Source: Salinibacterium sp. UTAS2018 (GTDB taxonomy: Bacteria > Actinomycetota > Actinomycetes > Actinomycetales > Microbacteriaceae). From it: DNA of 64,000 bases. Numbering within the stretch: position 1 is the stretch's first letter; every line of letters begins with the position of its first letter. The DNA is taken from contig NZ_CP035375.1 in assembly GCF_004118935.1 (NCBI RefSeq), positions 2,931,447-2,995,446 of the forward strand, read 5' to 3'. The notes under the pieces were generated by a model. The model did no database searches and had not been told where the DNA came from. It saw nothing but the letters and a program-made list of their open reading frames with translations. The translations under genes were made by a program, and so were the position numbers. Positions 1 through 8,929 of the stretch are shown here, in pieces.

Positions 1-1
1 C

Positions 2-940
2 CTCACAGCGCAGGATTACGAAGGACCCTTCGAGATCGTGCTCGCGCTGGGCCCCAGCGTTGACGGTACCAACGCCATTATCGACGAAATGGCGCGACTC
101 GACCCGCGCATTCGTCATATCCCCAACGAACTTGGTTCCACTCCCGGTGGCCTCAACGCCGCTATTCGTGCTTCCACACATCCCATCGTCGTGCGAGTAG
201 ATGCCCACTCGGTGCTGCCCACCAACTACACGCGAGTCGCCGTCGAAACCCTCGAACGAAGTGGCGCAGACAACGTCGGCGGCATTATGAAAGCTGAGGG
301 CCGAACGCCCTTCGAGCGCTCCGTCGCCCACGCCTACGGATCGCCAGAAGGGCTCGGCGGTACCCAACATCACACCGGTGGCAAAGAAGGCCCGGCTGAT
401 ACCGCCTATCTTGGTGTCTTCCAGCGTGACCGCCTTGTCGAGGTAGGTCTGTTCGATGAAGACATCAAACGCGGCCAAGACTGGGAGCTTAATCGGCGAC
501 TGCGAGCGACCGGCGGCACCGTCTGGTTCACCCCCGAACTCGAAGTCGTCTACCGGCCGCGCTCCAGTCTCCGCACGCTGGTTCGCCAGTTCGTAGCCAC
601 CGGAATCTGGCGTGGAGAACTCGCACGCCGTTTCGGCACAGCCAACTCGTTGCGCTATTTCGTGCCGCCGCTCGCCGTGCTCGGCACGGTAGTGGGCCTC
701 ATCATTGGGCTCATTGGCAGCGTGACCGGGGTTGACTGGTTAGCGATCGCTTATGCGGCTCCCGCCGTTTACGTGCTCTTCGTGGTGGCGGCGTCTGCCG
801 TTGCTGGTGCCAAAGAGGGGCTACGATCAGGTCTTTGGTATCTGATCGTGCTGCCGTGCATCCACTTTGGATGGGGTAGCGGTTTCATCCTCGGATTCTT
901 GAAGCTCACTAAGAACATCACTGCGCAAACGGGAAGGTAA
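2..940 (+). CDS. Glycosyltransferase family 2, 5' end cut by window edge
   Basis: Transfers a sugar from a nucleotide-sugar donor, probably in surface glycan synthesis. The reading frame is open from base 2, and the residues before the first possible start (GTG at 38) read LTAQDYEGPFEIVLALGPS, a typical GT-A nucleotide-binding strand. The real start therefore lies outside the window. Later come the acceptor-side segment RDRLVEVGLFDEDI and the GQDWELNRRLR motif common in GT2 enzymes. After residue ~215 (counted from base 38) there are two or three hydrophobic segments, so the C terminus is membrane-anchored. The next gene starts 4 nt after the stop, which makes an operon with the CDP-alcohol phosphotransferase and the second GT2 likely. 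Acceptor and donor cannot be told from sequence. Confidence 0.9.
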   Translation, partial: LTAQDYEGPFEIVLALGPSVDGTNAIIDEMARLDPRIRHIPNELGSTPGGLNAAIRASTHPIVVRVDAHSVLPTNYTRVAVETLERSGADNVGGIMKAEGRTPFERSVAHAYGSPEGLGGTQHHTGGKEGPADTAYLGVFQRDRLVEVGLFDEDIKRGQDWELNRRLRATGGTVWFTPELEVVYRPRSSLRTLVRQFVATGIWRGELARRFGTANSLRYFVPPLAVLGTVVGLIIGLIGSVTGVDWLAIAYAAPAVYVLFVVAASAVAGAKEGLRSGLWYLIVLPCIHFGWGSGFILGFLKLTKNITAQTGR

Positions 941-944
941 TGCC

Positions 945-1763
945 GTGTCCCCCCACACACCCTCGCAGCCGACTGCGCGCCCCACCTCCATCGCCCAGCT
1001 TCGCGAAGTAACGCAGCCGCCAGAGGTGCGACTTCGCGCCAACGCCGAGCACTGGACCGCGTCGCTCTATCTTCGCGATCTCTCGCCTTATCTAACCTGG
1101 ATGCTCCTTAAGACATCGATCAGTGCCAACGGTGTTACCGGGCTCATGATTCTCACGGGATGGCTCACTGCCGCAGCACTGCTGATCCCCGGGTTCACCG
1201 GAGCGGCTCTGGCGCTGTTTCTTGGCCAAATGCAGATGCTCGTGGACTGCAGCGATGGAGAAGTAGCTCGCTGGCGCAACACCCGTTCGCCCGCCGGTGT
1301 CTTTCTCGACAAGGTCGGGCACTACAGTACCGAAGCTCTTATCCCGATCGCTCTCGGCATCCGCGCCGCTGGTTGGCCTCTCGATTTCCCCGCAGATTTC
1401 GCGTGGACAACAGCCGGCTTTGCGCTCGCCCTCATCATCGTCCTGAACAAAGCGCTCAACGATATGGTGCACGTCGCGCGCGCCAATGCCGGGCTCGACA
1501 AGCTCAGCGATCGCAAGGGCGAGGCCGAACCAAGTCACAGCCTCGTCGCTACGCTGCGCCGGGCCGCACGATTCGTTCCGTTCCACCGGCTCTATCACTC
1601 GGTTGAACTCACCATGATCGCCTTCGCCACCGCCATCATCGCGCTCTTCGTCCCTGCGATGGCGGCAGAACGCACGGTGCTGCTCATTCTGCTTCCGCTG
1701 GCACTCCTCGCACTCGGCGGACACTTCGTGGCCATCATGGCCTCCAAACGCGTCCGCTCATGA
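945..1763 (+). CDS. CDP-alcohol phosphatidyltransferase family membrane protein
   Basis: This family moves a phospho-alcohol head group from a CDP-alcohol to an alcohol acceptor in the membrane (phospholipid, phosphoinositol or glycan-linked products). The protein has 272 aa and several hydrophobic segments. The family motif D-x2-D-G-x2-A-R-x8-G-x3-D-x3-D appears at residues 101-126 as DCSDGEVAR...GVFLDKVGH: all aspartates are present except the last, which is His126. The start is GTG, 4 nt after the upstream GT2, and the stop overlaps the next GT2 start as ATGA. Being flanked by glycosyltransferases suggests it makes or modifies a glycolipid or polymer linkage rather than bulk phospholipid, but that is inference from context. 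Confidence 0.85.
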   Translation: MSPHTPSQPTARPTSIAQLREVTQPPEVRLRANAEHWTASLYLRDLSPYLTWMLLKTSISANGVTGLMILTGWLTAAALLIPGFTGAALALFLGQMQMLVDCSDGEVARWRNTRSPAGVFLDKVGHYSTEALIPIALGIRAAGWPLDFPADFAWTTAGFALALIIVLNKALNDMVHVARANAGLDKLSDRKGEAEPSHSLVATLRRAARFVPFHRLYHSVELTMIAFATAIIALFVPAMAAERTVLLILLPLALLALGGHFVAIMASKRVRS

Positions 1764-2626
1764 CCCACCGCGTCGGCATTGTTTCGCTCACTCAGGGCAA
1801 GCGCCCCGTCGATCTAGCCCGAGGGCTCGCCTCGCTCGATGCCCAAGAGGGTGTCGAGCTCGACGTGATCGTCGTCGGCAATGGCTGGCAGCCCAGCGGA
1901 CTTCCGGATGACGTGCGAGGCCTCCACCTCGAAGTCAACCTGGGCATCCCCGCCGGCCGTAATCGCGGCGTCGAGCACGTTCAGGGTGACTGGATTTTCT
2001 TCCTCGACGACGACGCCAGCATCCCGTCGCCGACCTTTCTCAGCGACGCGATCGCGATAATGCAGGCTGATCCCAGTATCGGACTCGTGCAGCCGCGGGT
2101 CGAAGACGCCGAGGGCAAAGAGAACCCGCGACGGTGGATTCCGCGCATTCGCAAAGGCGACCCCGCACACTCCAGCGACGTTTTTTCAGCGTGGGAGGGT
2201 GCCGTGCTCATGCCCCGTGCGCTCTTCGACCAAATCGGTGGCTGGGGCGACCCGTACTTCTATGCCCACGAAGGCATAGAGCTCGCGTGGCGCGTCTGGG
2301 GAGCCGGCAAGCGGGCATGGTACGCCGGAAACCTTGTGGCGAATCATCCGGCCATCGACCCGGCCCGTCACAGTTACTACTACCGCCTCAACGCTCGCAA
2401 TCGCGTGTGGCTCGCTAAGCGCAACCTGCCCGTGTTGCTCGTTCCCGTCTATGTGGCCAGCTGGACTGCAGTTCAGTTGCTGCGCGCCGCAAGGAATCCC
2501 GTGGGCATGCGTGCCTGGTGGGGTGGCTGGATTGCTGGTTGGCGTGAAAACCCCGGTGGGCGCCGCAGTATGGGGTGGGCAACAGTGGGGCGGATGGCGC
2601 GTGCCGGTCGCCCTCCCGTGATCTAG
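1760..2626 (+). CDS. Glycosyltransferase family 2
   Basis: The protein has 288 aa. The N terminus (VGIVSLTQGKRPVDLARGL) is the GT-A nucleotide-binding fold, followed by NLGIPAGRNRGVE and the metal-binding acidic cluster FLDDDAS near residue 76. The segment GWGDPYFYAHEGIELAWRVW around residue 170 is the usual acceptor-side ED/E-containing region. The C-terminal third is basic with one hydrophobic stretch, so the protein is probably membrane-associated. Its ATG overlaps the stop of the CDP-alcohol phosphotransferase by 4 nt, so translation is probably coupled. A hairpin follows at 2652-2681. Confidence 0.88.
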   Translation: MTHRVGIVSLTQGKRPVDLARGLASLDAQEGVELDVIVVGNGWQPSGLPDDVRGLHLEVNLGIPAGRNRGVEHVQGDWIFFLDDDASIPSPTFLSDAIAIMQADPSIGLVQPRVEDAEGKENPRRWIPRIRKGDPAHSSDVFSAWEGAVLMPRALFDQIGGWGDPYFYAHEGIELAWRVWGAGKRAWYAGNLVANHPAIDPARHSYYYRLNARNRVWLAKRNLPVLLVPVYVASWTAVQLLRAARNPVGMRAWWGGWIAGWRENPGGRRSMGWATVGRMARAGRPPVI

Positions 2627-2651
2627 CCGCCGCCACTCGCCAACGCACAAA

Positions 2652-2681
2652 CGCGGCACTTCACCGAAGTGAAGCACCGCG
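2652..2681. terminator. Bidirectional hairpin terminator between convergent genes
   Basis: The arms are CGCGG and CCGCG around an inner perfect stem CTTCAC-cgaa-GTGAAG, with a CA/CA internal mismatch. T-rich sequence follows on the plus side (CTTTGTT) and on the minus side (TTTGTG). It sits between the GT2 gene (+) and the helicase gene (-), so it can end both transcripts. Confidence 0.7.
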
Positions 2682-2698
2682 CTTTGTTAGTTCAGGCT

Positions 2699-4609
2699 CT
2701 AGTAGCGAGGCTTGCGCTTGGGACGATCGTCGTAGCTGCCGCCGCTTTCGCGACCGCCGCCGCTGCTGTCACTGTCTCGGTTGTTGTAACCGCGCGATGC
2801 TTCACGTTCGCGGTTGGCGCGGGCGCCACCTTCGAATGAGCGGTCACGGCTCGGGTACTTGTCGCCAGCGGAACGTGCTCCGCCGCCGTTGGCCTTGCGG
2901 TCCGGTGCGATCTCAATCAGCTTGCCGCTGATGCGAGTGTCACGCAGACGCTCGAGCACATCTTTCGACATGTCGGCAGGCAACTCGACGAGCGAGAAGT
3001 CCGGGCGAATCTGAATGTGGCCGAAGTCGTCACGGCTGAGTCCACCTTCGTTGGCTAGTGCGCCAACAATCTGGCGGGGCTCAACGCGCTGGCGCTTGCC
3101 AACCTCGATACGGTACGCGGCCATGGGCTTCGTGGAACGCGGGCGGCGCTCGGGGCGATCGCCACGCTCTCCGCCACGGTCGCCACTACGCTCGGGGCGA
3201 TCGGTGCGTGCCTTGCGCTCATCACGCTCTGCGAAACGCTGGGCGCGTTCTTCTTCAGCCGAAAGCAACAGGGGAGTATCACCCTGAGCCACGACGGCAA
3301 GCGCCGCAGCAACATCCGCTTCAGGAATATCGTGGTGTTCAACGTAGTGAGCGATGATCTCGCGGAACGCGGTGATGCGTGGCTGCTGGTTGAGCGCTTC
3401 GGTGATGGCGTCGTCGAAGCGCGTGAGACGCGTGGAGTTGACGTCTTCAACCGAAGGAAGCTGCATTTGCGTGAGCGGCTGGCGCGTGGCCTTCTCGATG
3501 GCGGTCAGCAGGCGACGCTCGCGAGGAGTGACAAAGCTGATAGCCGAACCGCTGCGACCGGCGCGACCCGTGCGACCGATGCGGTGCACGTACGACTCGG
3601 TGTCAACGGGGATGTCGAAGTTCACGACGTGGCTGATGCGGTCGACGTCGAGTCCACGAGCGGCAACGTCAGTTGCTACCAGGATGTCGAGCTTGCCCGA
3701 CTTGAGCTGGTTGACGGTGCGCTCACGCTGAGCCTGAGCAACGTCACCGCTGATCGCGGCCGCGGAGTAACCACGGGCGCGCAACTTCTCTGCGAGGTTC
3801 TCGGTTTCGCTCTTCGTGCGAACGAAAATGATCATGCCTTCGAAGTTTTCGACCTCGAGGATGCGGGTGAGAGCATCCACCTTTTGCGGGTAGGACACGA
3901 TCAGGTAGCGCTGCGAGGTGTTGGCCGACGTAGTGGTCTTGGCCTTGACAGTGATCTCTTCAGCGTTGTTGAGGTACTTCTTGGAGATGCGGCGGATCTG
4001 GGCCGGCATCGTCGCGGAGAAGAGTGCAACCTGCTTGTCATCCGGGGTGTCGGCGAGGATCGTCTCAACGTCTTCGGCGAAACCCATCTTGAGCATCTCG
4101 TCGGCCTCATCGAGAACGAGGTACTTGAGCTCAGAGAGGTCGAGGGTGCCCTTGGCGAGGTGGTCCATGATGCGGCCGGGAGTACCGACAACAACGTGAA
4201 CGCCGCGGCGCAGCGCCGACAGCTGAACGCCATAGGCCTGTCCGCCATAGACGGGGAGCACGTGCACGCCACGCATGTGGGTGGCGTACTTCTCGAATGC
4301 CTCACACACCTGCAACGCGAGTTCGCGGGTGGGGGAGAGCACGAGCGCTTGAGGCTTGCTCTGGGATACATCGAGGCGCGAGAGAATCGGCAGCGCGAAA
4401 GCTGCGGTCTTTCCCGTGCCGGTCTGGGCCAGGCCGACTACGTCGCGCCCTTCCAGAAGAGTAGGGATAGTGGCTGCTTGGATAGCCGACGGCGTCTCGT
4501 AGCCAATGTCGCGGACCGCTTTCAATACCGCATCGCTGAGAGCGAGGTCGGAGAAAGTGATCGCGGTCTCGGTGGTTTCAGACGGTGCGGTTGAATCAGA
4601 ATCGGTCAT
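2699..4609 (-). CDS. deaD: DEAD-box ATP-dependent RNA helicase (DeaD/CsdA type)
   Basis: Unwinds RNA duplexes using ATP; DeaD-type members act in ribosome assembly and mRNA turnover, especially in the cold. Motifs in order: Q-motif region (FSDLALSDAVLKAV..., residues 18-45), motif I AQTGTGKT, Ia PTRELALQ, Ib GTPGR, II DEAD, III SAT, V ATDVAARGLD and VI HRIGRTGRAGR. A DbpA-type RNA-binding domain follows at ~490-570 (YRIEVGKRQRVEPRQIVGAL), then a Gly/Arg/Ser-rich tail typical of RNA chaperoning. 636 aa is normal for the subfamily. No SD precedes the ATG; TACTGT ends 7 nt upstream (4617-4622), which fits a leaderless start. Confidence 0.96.
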   Translation of the reverse strand: MTDSDSTAPSETTETAITFSDLALSDAVLKAVRDIGYETPSAIQAATIPTLLEGRDVVGLAQTGTGKTAAFALPILSRLDVSQSKPQALVLSPTRELALQVCEAFEKYATHMRGVHVLPVYGGQAYGVQLSALRRGVHVVVGTPGRIMDHLAKGTLDLSELKYLVLDEADEMLKMGFAEDVETILADTPDDKQVALFSATMPAQIRRISKKYLNNAEEITVKAKTTTSANTSQRYLIVSYPQKVDALTRILEVENFEGMIIFVRTKSETENLAEKLRARGYSAAAISGDVAQAQRERTVNQLKSGKLDILVATDVAARGLDVDRISHVVNFDIPVDTESYVHRIGRTGRAGRSGSAISFVTPRERRLLTAIEKATRQPLTQMQLPSVEDVNSTRLTRFDDAITEALNQQPRITAFREIIAHYVEHHDIPEADVAAALAVVAQGDTPLLLSAEEERAQRFAERDERKARTDRPERSGDRGGERGDRPERRPRSTKPMAAYRIEVGKRQRVEPRQIVGALANEGGLSRDDFGHIQIRPDFSLVELPADMSKDVLERLRDTRISGKLIEIAPDRKANGGGARSAGDKYPSRDRSFEGGARANREREASRGYNNRDSDSSGGGRESGGSYDDRPKRKPRY

Positions 4610-4800
4610 TGTGTCAACAGTACCTGCTTAACCCCTAGTAACATGCGGTTTTAAGGGCGCTTACCCAGTATTCTGCCCGGAATCGTGCCCGAGTACTATC
4701 GAAACTGCGGCTAAGCCTCGCGCCGACGGATCAGCATCGGCTCTGTAACGGTCTGGCGAGTGTGCCGTCGCGGCAAAATTCCGATGATTTGATTGTGACC

Positions 4801-6093
4801 ATGGCTTTACTGAAGGACTTCAAGACCGCACGCAAGGTGGTGCGCACGATGCTGCGCTCGCGCCGCAATCGGCGAAGCGTTGCCGGGCTGCTGGATGAGC
4901 ATCCACTGCCCGTTCCTGGCTCAGTGAGTATTGCCGTTTACTTCGCCGATACGAAGGTGAATCTGTACCAGATGCGGCAGTGGTACGCGCCCCTCGAAGA
5001 GCTTTCGAAGCGTTTTCCCGTGGCCATCATTGCGCGTTCACCGAGCGCAGTACTCGCGCTGTGGAATGAAGCTCCTGTGCCCACGGTCTATTTGCGTCGT
5101 GTGTCAGAGCTGGAGCAGTTCGTAGCCGAGCAGCCGTTGAAGATCATTTTCTACGTCAACCAGAACGCCAAGAACTTTCAAATGTTCCGCTACGGCCGCA
5201 TGTGGCACGTTTTCATCAACCACGGTGAGAGCGACAAAATGTACATGACGACCAACCAGTTCAAGGCTTATGACTTCAGCTTCGTTGCCGGGGATGCCGC
5301 GCTCGATCGCCTGAGCTACAAACTCTGGGACTTCGACATCAAGAAAAAGGCGATTCCTATCGGGCGCCCGCAGGCCGATCATTTTGCCGGCGATCTTCCG
5401 TACACTCCCGACGACCGAACAGTCATTCTGTACGCTCCCACCTGGGAGGGCGACCGTGATGCTGCCGCCTACGGCTCGATCGAAAGCCACGGTGTCGCCC
5501 TCGCCAAGGCAGTAATCGCCAGCGATAAGCATCGTCTGATCTATCGCCCGCACCCACGTAGCGGAGTGGTGAACGATGCCTACAAGCGTGCCAATGTCGA
5601 CATCATCGCGGCCATTGCCGAAGCGAATGAGTCAGACCCGTCGGTGCAGCACGTGTACGACGATGGCAAAGAAATGGGCTGGCAGCTTGTCGCAGCGGAT
5701 GTCGCGATCACCGATGTCTCGGCGATGGTCTATGACCGTCTCGCCACGGGCAAACCTCTCATCGTTACTCGCCCTCTCTCGGAGCATGCCGAAATCGATG
5801 AGGGCGGCTACCTCGGCTCCTGCGAGTGGCTGCGCGCCGACCAGGCGGGCGACATTCTGGCCATTGCTGAGCGAGTGCAGTTCGACACTGAGGCGAAAGA
5901 GCGCTTGGGGTATTGGGCCGAGCGCCATTTCGGCGACACCACTCCCGGTGCAGCAACCGCCCGTTTTCATGACGCAGTCGAGTCGTTGGTGGCGTTGTGG
6001 CACCGTCACGCGCAGATCCACATCGGTGATCGTCTGGTCACCGAAGCTGACCCCTTCGAAGACGACGAGGATGAATCGCCCGACGCTGAATAG
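4801..6093 (+). CDS. CDP-glycerol glycerophosphotransferase family protein
   Basis: The family adds glycerol-phosphate (or a similar phospho-polyol) from a CDP donor to a wall teichoic acid-type polymer. The C-terminal half has the TagB/TagF signatures: LYAPTWEG, YRPHP and ADVAITDVSAMVYDRLATGKPLIV, which align with the usual YAPTW / RPHP / D.LITDYSS..FD blocks. The acidic tail (EADPFEDDEDE) is unusual. The first ATG is at 4801 (MALLKDFKTARKVV). A GTG at 4762 would add 13 residues; neither has a convincing SD, so the start is uncertain. The ABC exporter and nucleotidyltransferase on the opposite strand support a role in surface polymer assembly. Confidence 0.85.
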   Translation: MALLKDFKTARKVVRTMLRSRRNRRSVAGLLDEHPLPVPGSVSIAVYFADTKVNLYQMRQWYAPLEELSKRFPVAIIARSPSAVLALWNEAPVPTVYLRRVSELEQFVAEQPLKIIFYVNQNAKNFQMFRYGRMWHVFINHGESDKMYMTTNQFKAYDFSFVAGDAALDRLSYKLWDFDIKKKAIPIGRPQADHFAGDLPYTPDDRTVILYAPTWEGDRDAAAYGSIESHGVALAKAVIASDKHRLIYRPHPRSGVVNDAYKRANVDIIAAIAEANESDPSVQHVYDDGKEMGWQLVAADVAITDVSAMVYDRLATGKPLIVTRPLSEHAEIDEGGYLGSCEWLRADQAGDILAIAERVQFDTEAKERLGYWAERHFGDTTPGAATARFHDAVESLVALWHRHAQIHIGDRLVTEADPFEDDEDESPDAE

Positions 6094-6105
6094 TCAGCGC
6101 GAAGG

Positions 6106-7065
6106 TTAGCGCCCAGAGTCGTGCTCGGGCGCGTGCGCGTGTCCGGGCGCGTGCTCGGGGTGAGGGGCCGACTCGAGGCCACTATCGCTGCTCGCCTCGA
6201 TTGCGGGTAATTGATCGCTGTCGAGGTGGTTTTCCAGATCGGCGAGGGTCTCTAGCTCCACCCAACCACGACGTTTTCGGCGCAGAGGTAAGGCTGGCAG
6301 CGAAGGCAGTCGTGAGCGTGTGCCGCGGACCTTGGGCGTTTTAGCCGCTTTCGGGAGCGCGATTACCGGCTCGAGCCATGCAGGCAACGTTGCTGGTGCC
6401 GGACCAAACCCTTGACGAGCGGTGCGTACGATTTGGCGGCCCAAAATGTTGTTACCGCCGCCGCCAATAACAGCACCGATACCGAACGGCATAAGGCGGC
6501 CGACAACATTCGTGCCTTGAGCGGCTGCGTAGCGTTTGAGGAAGGTTTTTTTGAGGCGGTCGGCGATAGGCCCCACTAGGGTGCTGGGCAGATTCTTAGC
6601 GAGGGTCTCGCCCCAGAACGCTGAACGAACGGCACCGGCACCGGTCGCTTGGGCCGCGAGCTGTTTCACGAGGTCGCTGCCAGCACCGCCCAGCACCATC
6701 GTCATCACGAGGGCGCGCGCACGGTCAGGGTCGTCGACAACGATTCCGTGGACTTCGGTGACCGACTGAGCAAAAAGGGCGCTGGCTTCGAGAAAGCCCG
6801 CTGTCTCGACGCCCGACAGCGCGAGCGATGCTCCAGTGCCGACGGCGGGGATCGCCGCGCTCGCTCCCACGAGCGCGCCACCGGTTGTCACGGCAGCCAG
6901 ATAGCGGCGTTCGAGAACGGTGATGATCTCATCCGGAGTGGCGTGAGGTTTGCTGCGACGGATGCTGCGGATGTGTGCGAGCACAACCGGACGCTGCACC
7001 GTGAGCACGCGGTCGATGCCGCGCACCACCATCGGGTGAGAGCTGCTGATATCGCTGTTTGCCAT
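6106..7065 (-). CDS. Conserved hypothetical protein with glycine/alanine-rich hydrophobic core
   Basis: 319 aa from the ATG at 7065 (MANSDISSSHP); an ATG at 7098 would add 11 residues. I do not recognise a family with confidence. An N-terminal helical part (VLAHIRSIRRSKPHATPDEII) is followed by a glycine-rich hydrophobic stretch (GALVGASAAIPAVGTGASLAL), a predicted helical middle and a second glycine-rich hydrophobic segment (FGIGAVIGGGGNNILGRQIV). The tail is long, basic and then His/Pro/Glu-rich (HPEHAPGHAHAPEH). The gene ends 12 nt from the convergent glycerophosphotransferase gene and follows the TagGH-like exporter in the same direction. A peripheral or membrane-inserted role is possible; no catalytic motif is visible. 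Confidence 0.7.
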   Translation of the reverse strand: MANSDISSSHPMVVRGIDRVLTVQRPVVLAHIRSIRRSKPHATPDEIITVLERRYLAAVTTGGALVGASAAIPAVGTGASLALSGVETAGFLEASALFAQSVTEVHGIVVDDPDRARALVMTMVLGGAGSDLVKQLAAQATGAGAVRSAFWGETLAKNLPSTLVGPIADRLKKTFLKRYAAAQGTNVVGRLMPFGIGAVIGGGGNNILGRQIVRTARQGFGPAPATLPAWLEPVIALPKAAKTPKVRGTRSRLPSLPALPLRRKRRGWVELETLADLENHLDSDQLPAIEASSDSGLESAPHPEHAPGHAHAPEHDSGR

Positions 7066-7166
7066 GCGTTTCAGCGTACCGGAGGCGTCTGACGGCATCC
7101 CGGGAGTGAGGCTGCCGTTGGCTAACTGTGACGTTCGTGAGCGACGGATGTCGGAGCATCGCCCAC

Positions 7167-7229
7167 ACCGCTAGAGGCCAATACCGCCAGAGGCCAACAC
7201 CGCCAGACGCCAATACCGAGAGACGCCAC
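7167..7229. repeat. Four tandem copies of a 16-bp repeat
   Basis: Units are ACCGCTAGAGGCCAAT, ACCGCCAGAGGCCAAC, ACCGCCAGACGCCAAT and a 15-nt ACCGAGAGACGCCAC, followed by ACCGAG. The array lies between the stop of the exporter ATPase gene and the start of the hypothetical gene downstream on the minus strand. It is not part of a recognised reading frame. Confidence 0.85.
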
Positions 7230-7243
7230 ACCGAGTGGGAGAG

Positions 7244-7984
7244 TTACGCGGGGTAGTCCTTGTTGTAGAGCGCGAGCACATCGTTGATGGGGCCGTCGAG
7301 CACGAGATCGCCTTTGTCGAGGTAGAGCCCGCGGGAGCAGAATCGGCGGAGGTCTCGCTCGTTGTGAGAGACGAAGAAGAGAGTGCGACCGCCCTCTAAG
7401 AGTTCTTCAATGCGGCGGTAGCACTTTTCACGGAAGGCCTTATCGCCGACAGCGAGCACTTCATCCACCAGGATGATCGGTTCCTCGAGGCGTGAGATCA
7501 CAGCGAAAGCAATGCGCACGCGCATCCCGCTCGACAGGTGCTTGTACGGGGTGTCAATAAAGCGCTTAATCTCGGCAAAATCGATGATCTCATCGAAGCG
7601 ATCGTTGATTTCGCTCTTCGTCATGCCATGGAGGCCCGCCGTGAGGTAAACGTTGTCGCGAACGCTGAGGTCGTCGACAAATCCACCCGTGATTTCGATC
7701 AGCGGGGCAACGCCTTTGTCAACGTGCACACTGCCCTCATCGGCCAGCATCACTTCGGCTACGAGCTTGAGCAGAGTCGATTTTCCTTGGCCGTTACGAC
7801 CAACGACGCCGATTGCTTCACCGGCGTTGACGTCGAAACTTACGTTGCGCAGCGCCCAGAACTCGTCGGCTCGTGCTCGCCGTTTGCGGCCGGCGAAGAG
7901 GTCTTTGAAGCTGCGGCGCGATCGACGATTGAGGCGGAAGCGGATGCCCGCATCCTCTACTCGAATAACGCTGTTGTCGGTCAT
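7244..7984 (-). CDS. Polysaccharide/teichoic acid ABC exporter, ATP-binding subunit (TagH-like)
   Basis: ATPase that powers export of a surface glycopolymer with the permease encoded just upstream. 246 aa: Walker A GRNGQGKST, signature LSSGMRVRIAF, Walker B IILVDEVLAVGD and the H-loop SHNERDL. The long distance before Walker A (WALRNVSFDVNAGEAIGVVG) and the EVLAVGD Walker B are characteristic of the O-antigen/teichoic acid export branch. There is no C-terminal carbohydrate-binding extension. The start MTDNSVIRVED overlaps the permease stop (TAATG) and has AAGGAA as SD; longer in-frame starts lie inside the permease gene and are not used. Confidence 0.92.
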   Translation of the reverse strand: MTDNSVIRVEDAGIRFRLNRRSRRSFKDLFAGRKRRARADEFWALRNVSFDVNAGEAIGVVGRNGQGKSTLLKLVAEVMLADEGSVHVDKGVAPLIEITGGFVDDLSVRDNVYLTAGLHGMTKSEINDRFDEIIDFAEIKRFIDTPYKHLSSGMRVRIAFAVISRLEEPIILVDEVLAVGDKAFREKCYRRIEELLEGGRTLFFVSHNERDLRRFCSRGLYLDKGDLVLDGPINDVLALYNKDYPA

Positions 7985-8784
7985 TAGATTTCCTTCAGCA
8001 CGGCGCGTTCGGTGCGAGCGAAGACAAGGATTCCTACAGCGAGCAGGATCACGCTCATGAGCGCCGCTATCAGTACGGCCGACCAATTGAGCTGGTCGGG
8101 AAAGAACGCCGCTCGGTAGAGCGAGAAGATTCCAGCGAGCGGATTGAACGCCGCGAGGGTCTCAAGCCCCAACTTGCCGAGATCGGATAGCCCATAAATG
8201 ATGGGGGAGGCGTAGAACAAAAACCGCAGCGCCAGTTTCACTGCGCGCTCGAGGTCGCGGAAGAACACTACGAGCGGGGCGACGATGAGACCAACGCCCA
8301 TCGTGAGAATCGCCTGAAGGATGATTCCCAGCACAAAATAGACTGCTTCCCAGTGCAGCACGGCTCCGTTGAAGACGGCGAATAGAGCGAGAACGGGAAG
8401 GCTAGCGATGAACTCGATCCCCTTTGAGAGCACGAGTCGTGCTACCCAGATGGTGCGGGGGATTTTGGTCGATCTGATCAGTTTAGATTCGCGAAGGTAT
8501 GCCCGAGTGGCGTCGGAAACTGCGCCGTTGAACCACATCCAGGGCAGCAGGGCCGCGAGCAAGAACACGATGTAGGGCTGTTCTCCGACCGTACGCTCGA
8601 AGACGCGAGTGAAGACAAACCAGTAGATGCCCGCCATGACGAGGGGATCGAGGATGCTCCACACATAGCCGAGAGCAGACGTGGAGTATCGCACGCGGAG
8701 GTCGCGCACCGTGAGTAACCACAGTGTGCGGCGGTATCGGGTGAGGGGAGACCATGCTGATCGACCCAGTGCTGTGTGTGCCAC
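7984..8784 (-). CDS. ABC-2 type polysaccharide export permease (TagG-like)
   Basis: Membrane half of the exporter. About six hydrophobic segments, beginning with LGYVWSILDPLVMAGIYWFVF, and the N-terminal motif LLTVRDLRVRYSTSALGYVWS typical of TagG/Wzm permeases. I take GTG at 8784 as the start: TACTAT sits 6 nt upstream, giving a leaderless layout. The TTG at 8805 would put the -10 box inside the gene. 266 aa matches the family. Translation is coupled to the ATPase by a 1-nt overlap. Confidence 0.9.
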   Translation of the reverse strand: MAHTALGRSAWSPLTRYRRTLWLLTVRDLRVRYSTSALGYVWSILDPLVMAGIYWFVFTRVFERTVGEQPYIVFLLAALLPWMWFNGAVSDATRAYLRESKLIRSTKIPRTIWVARLVLSKGIEFIASLPVLALFAVFNGAVLHWEAVYFVLGIILQAILTMGVGLIVAPLVVFFRDLERAVKLALRFLFYASPIIYGLSDLGKLGLETLAAFNPLAGIFSLYRAAFFPDQLNWSAVLIAALMSVILLAVGILVFARTERAVLKEI

Positions 8785-8929
8785 GCCCCTATAGTAAACG
8801 GGCAAATCGACAGTCAGCCGCGCTCACGTGCATCTGCGTGAGTTATTCTTCGCTTTAACGAGCGACGTCCGCCCCACACTGAGTGCGAGACGGACGCTGC
8901 TGCGAGGCTCGGTGAGCCCCCGACAGTAC

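Noticed and set aside
3332..4594. 420-residue open frame on the plus strand
   Set aside because: It lies entirely antisense to the DEAD-box helicase, whose motifs are complete; a by-product of GC-rich codons.
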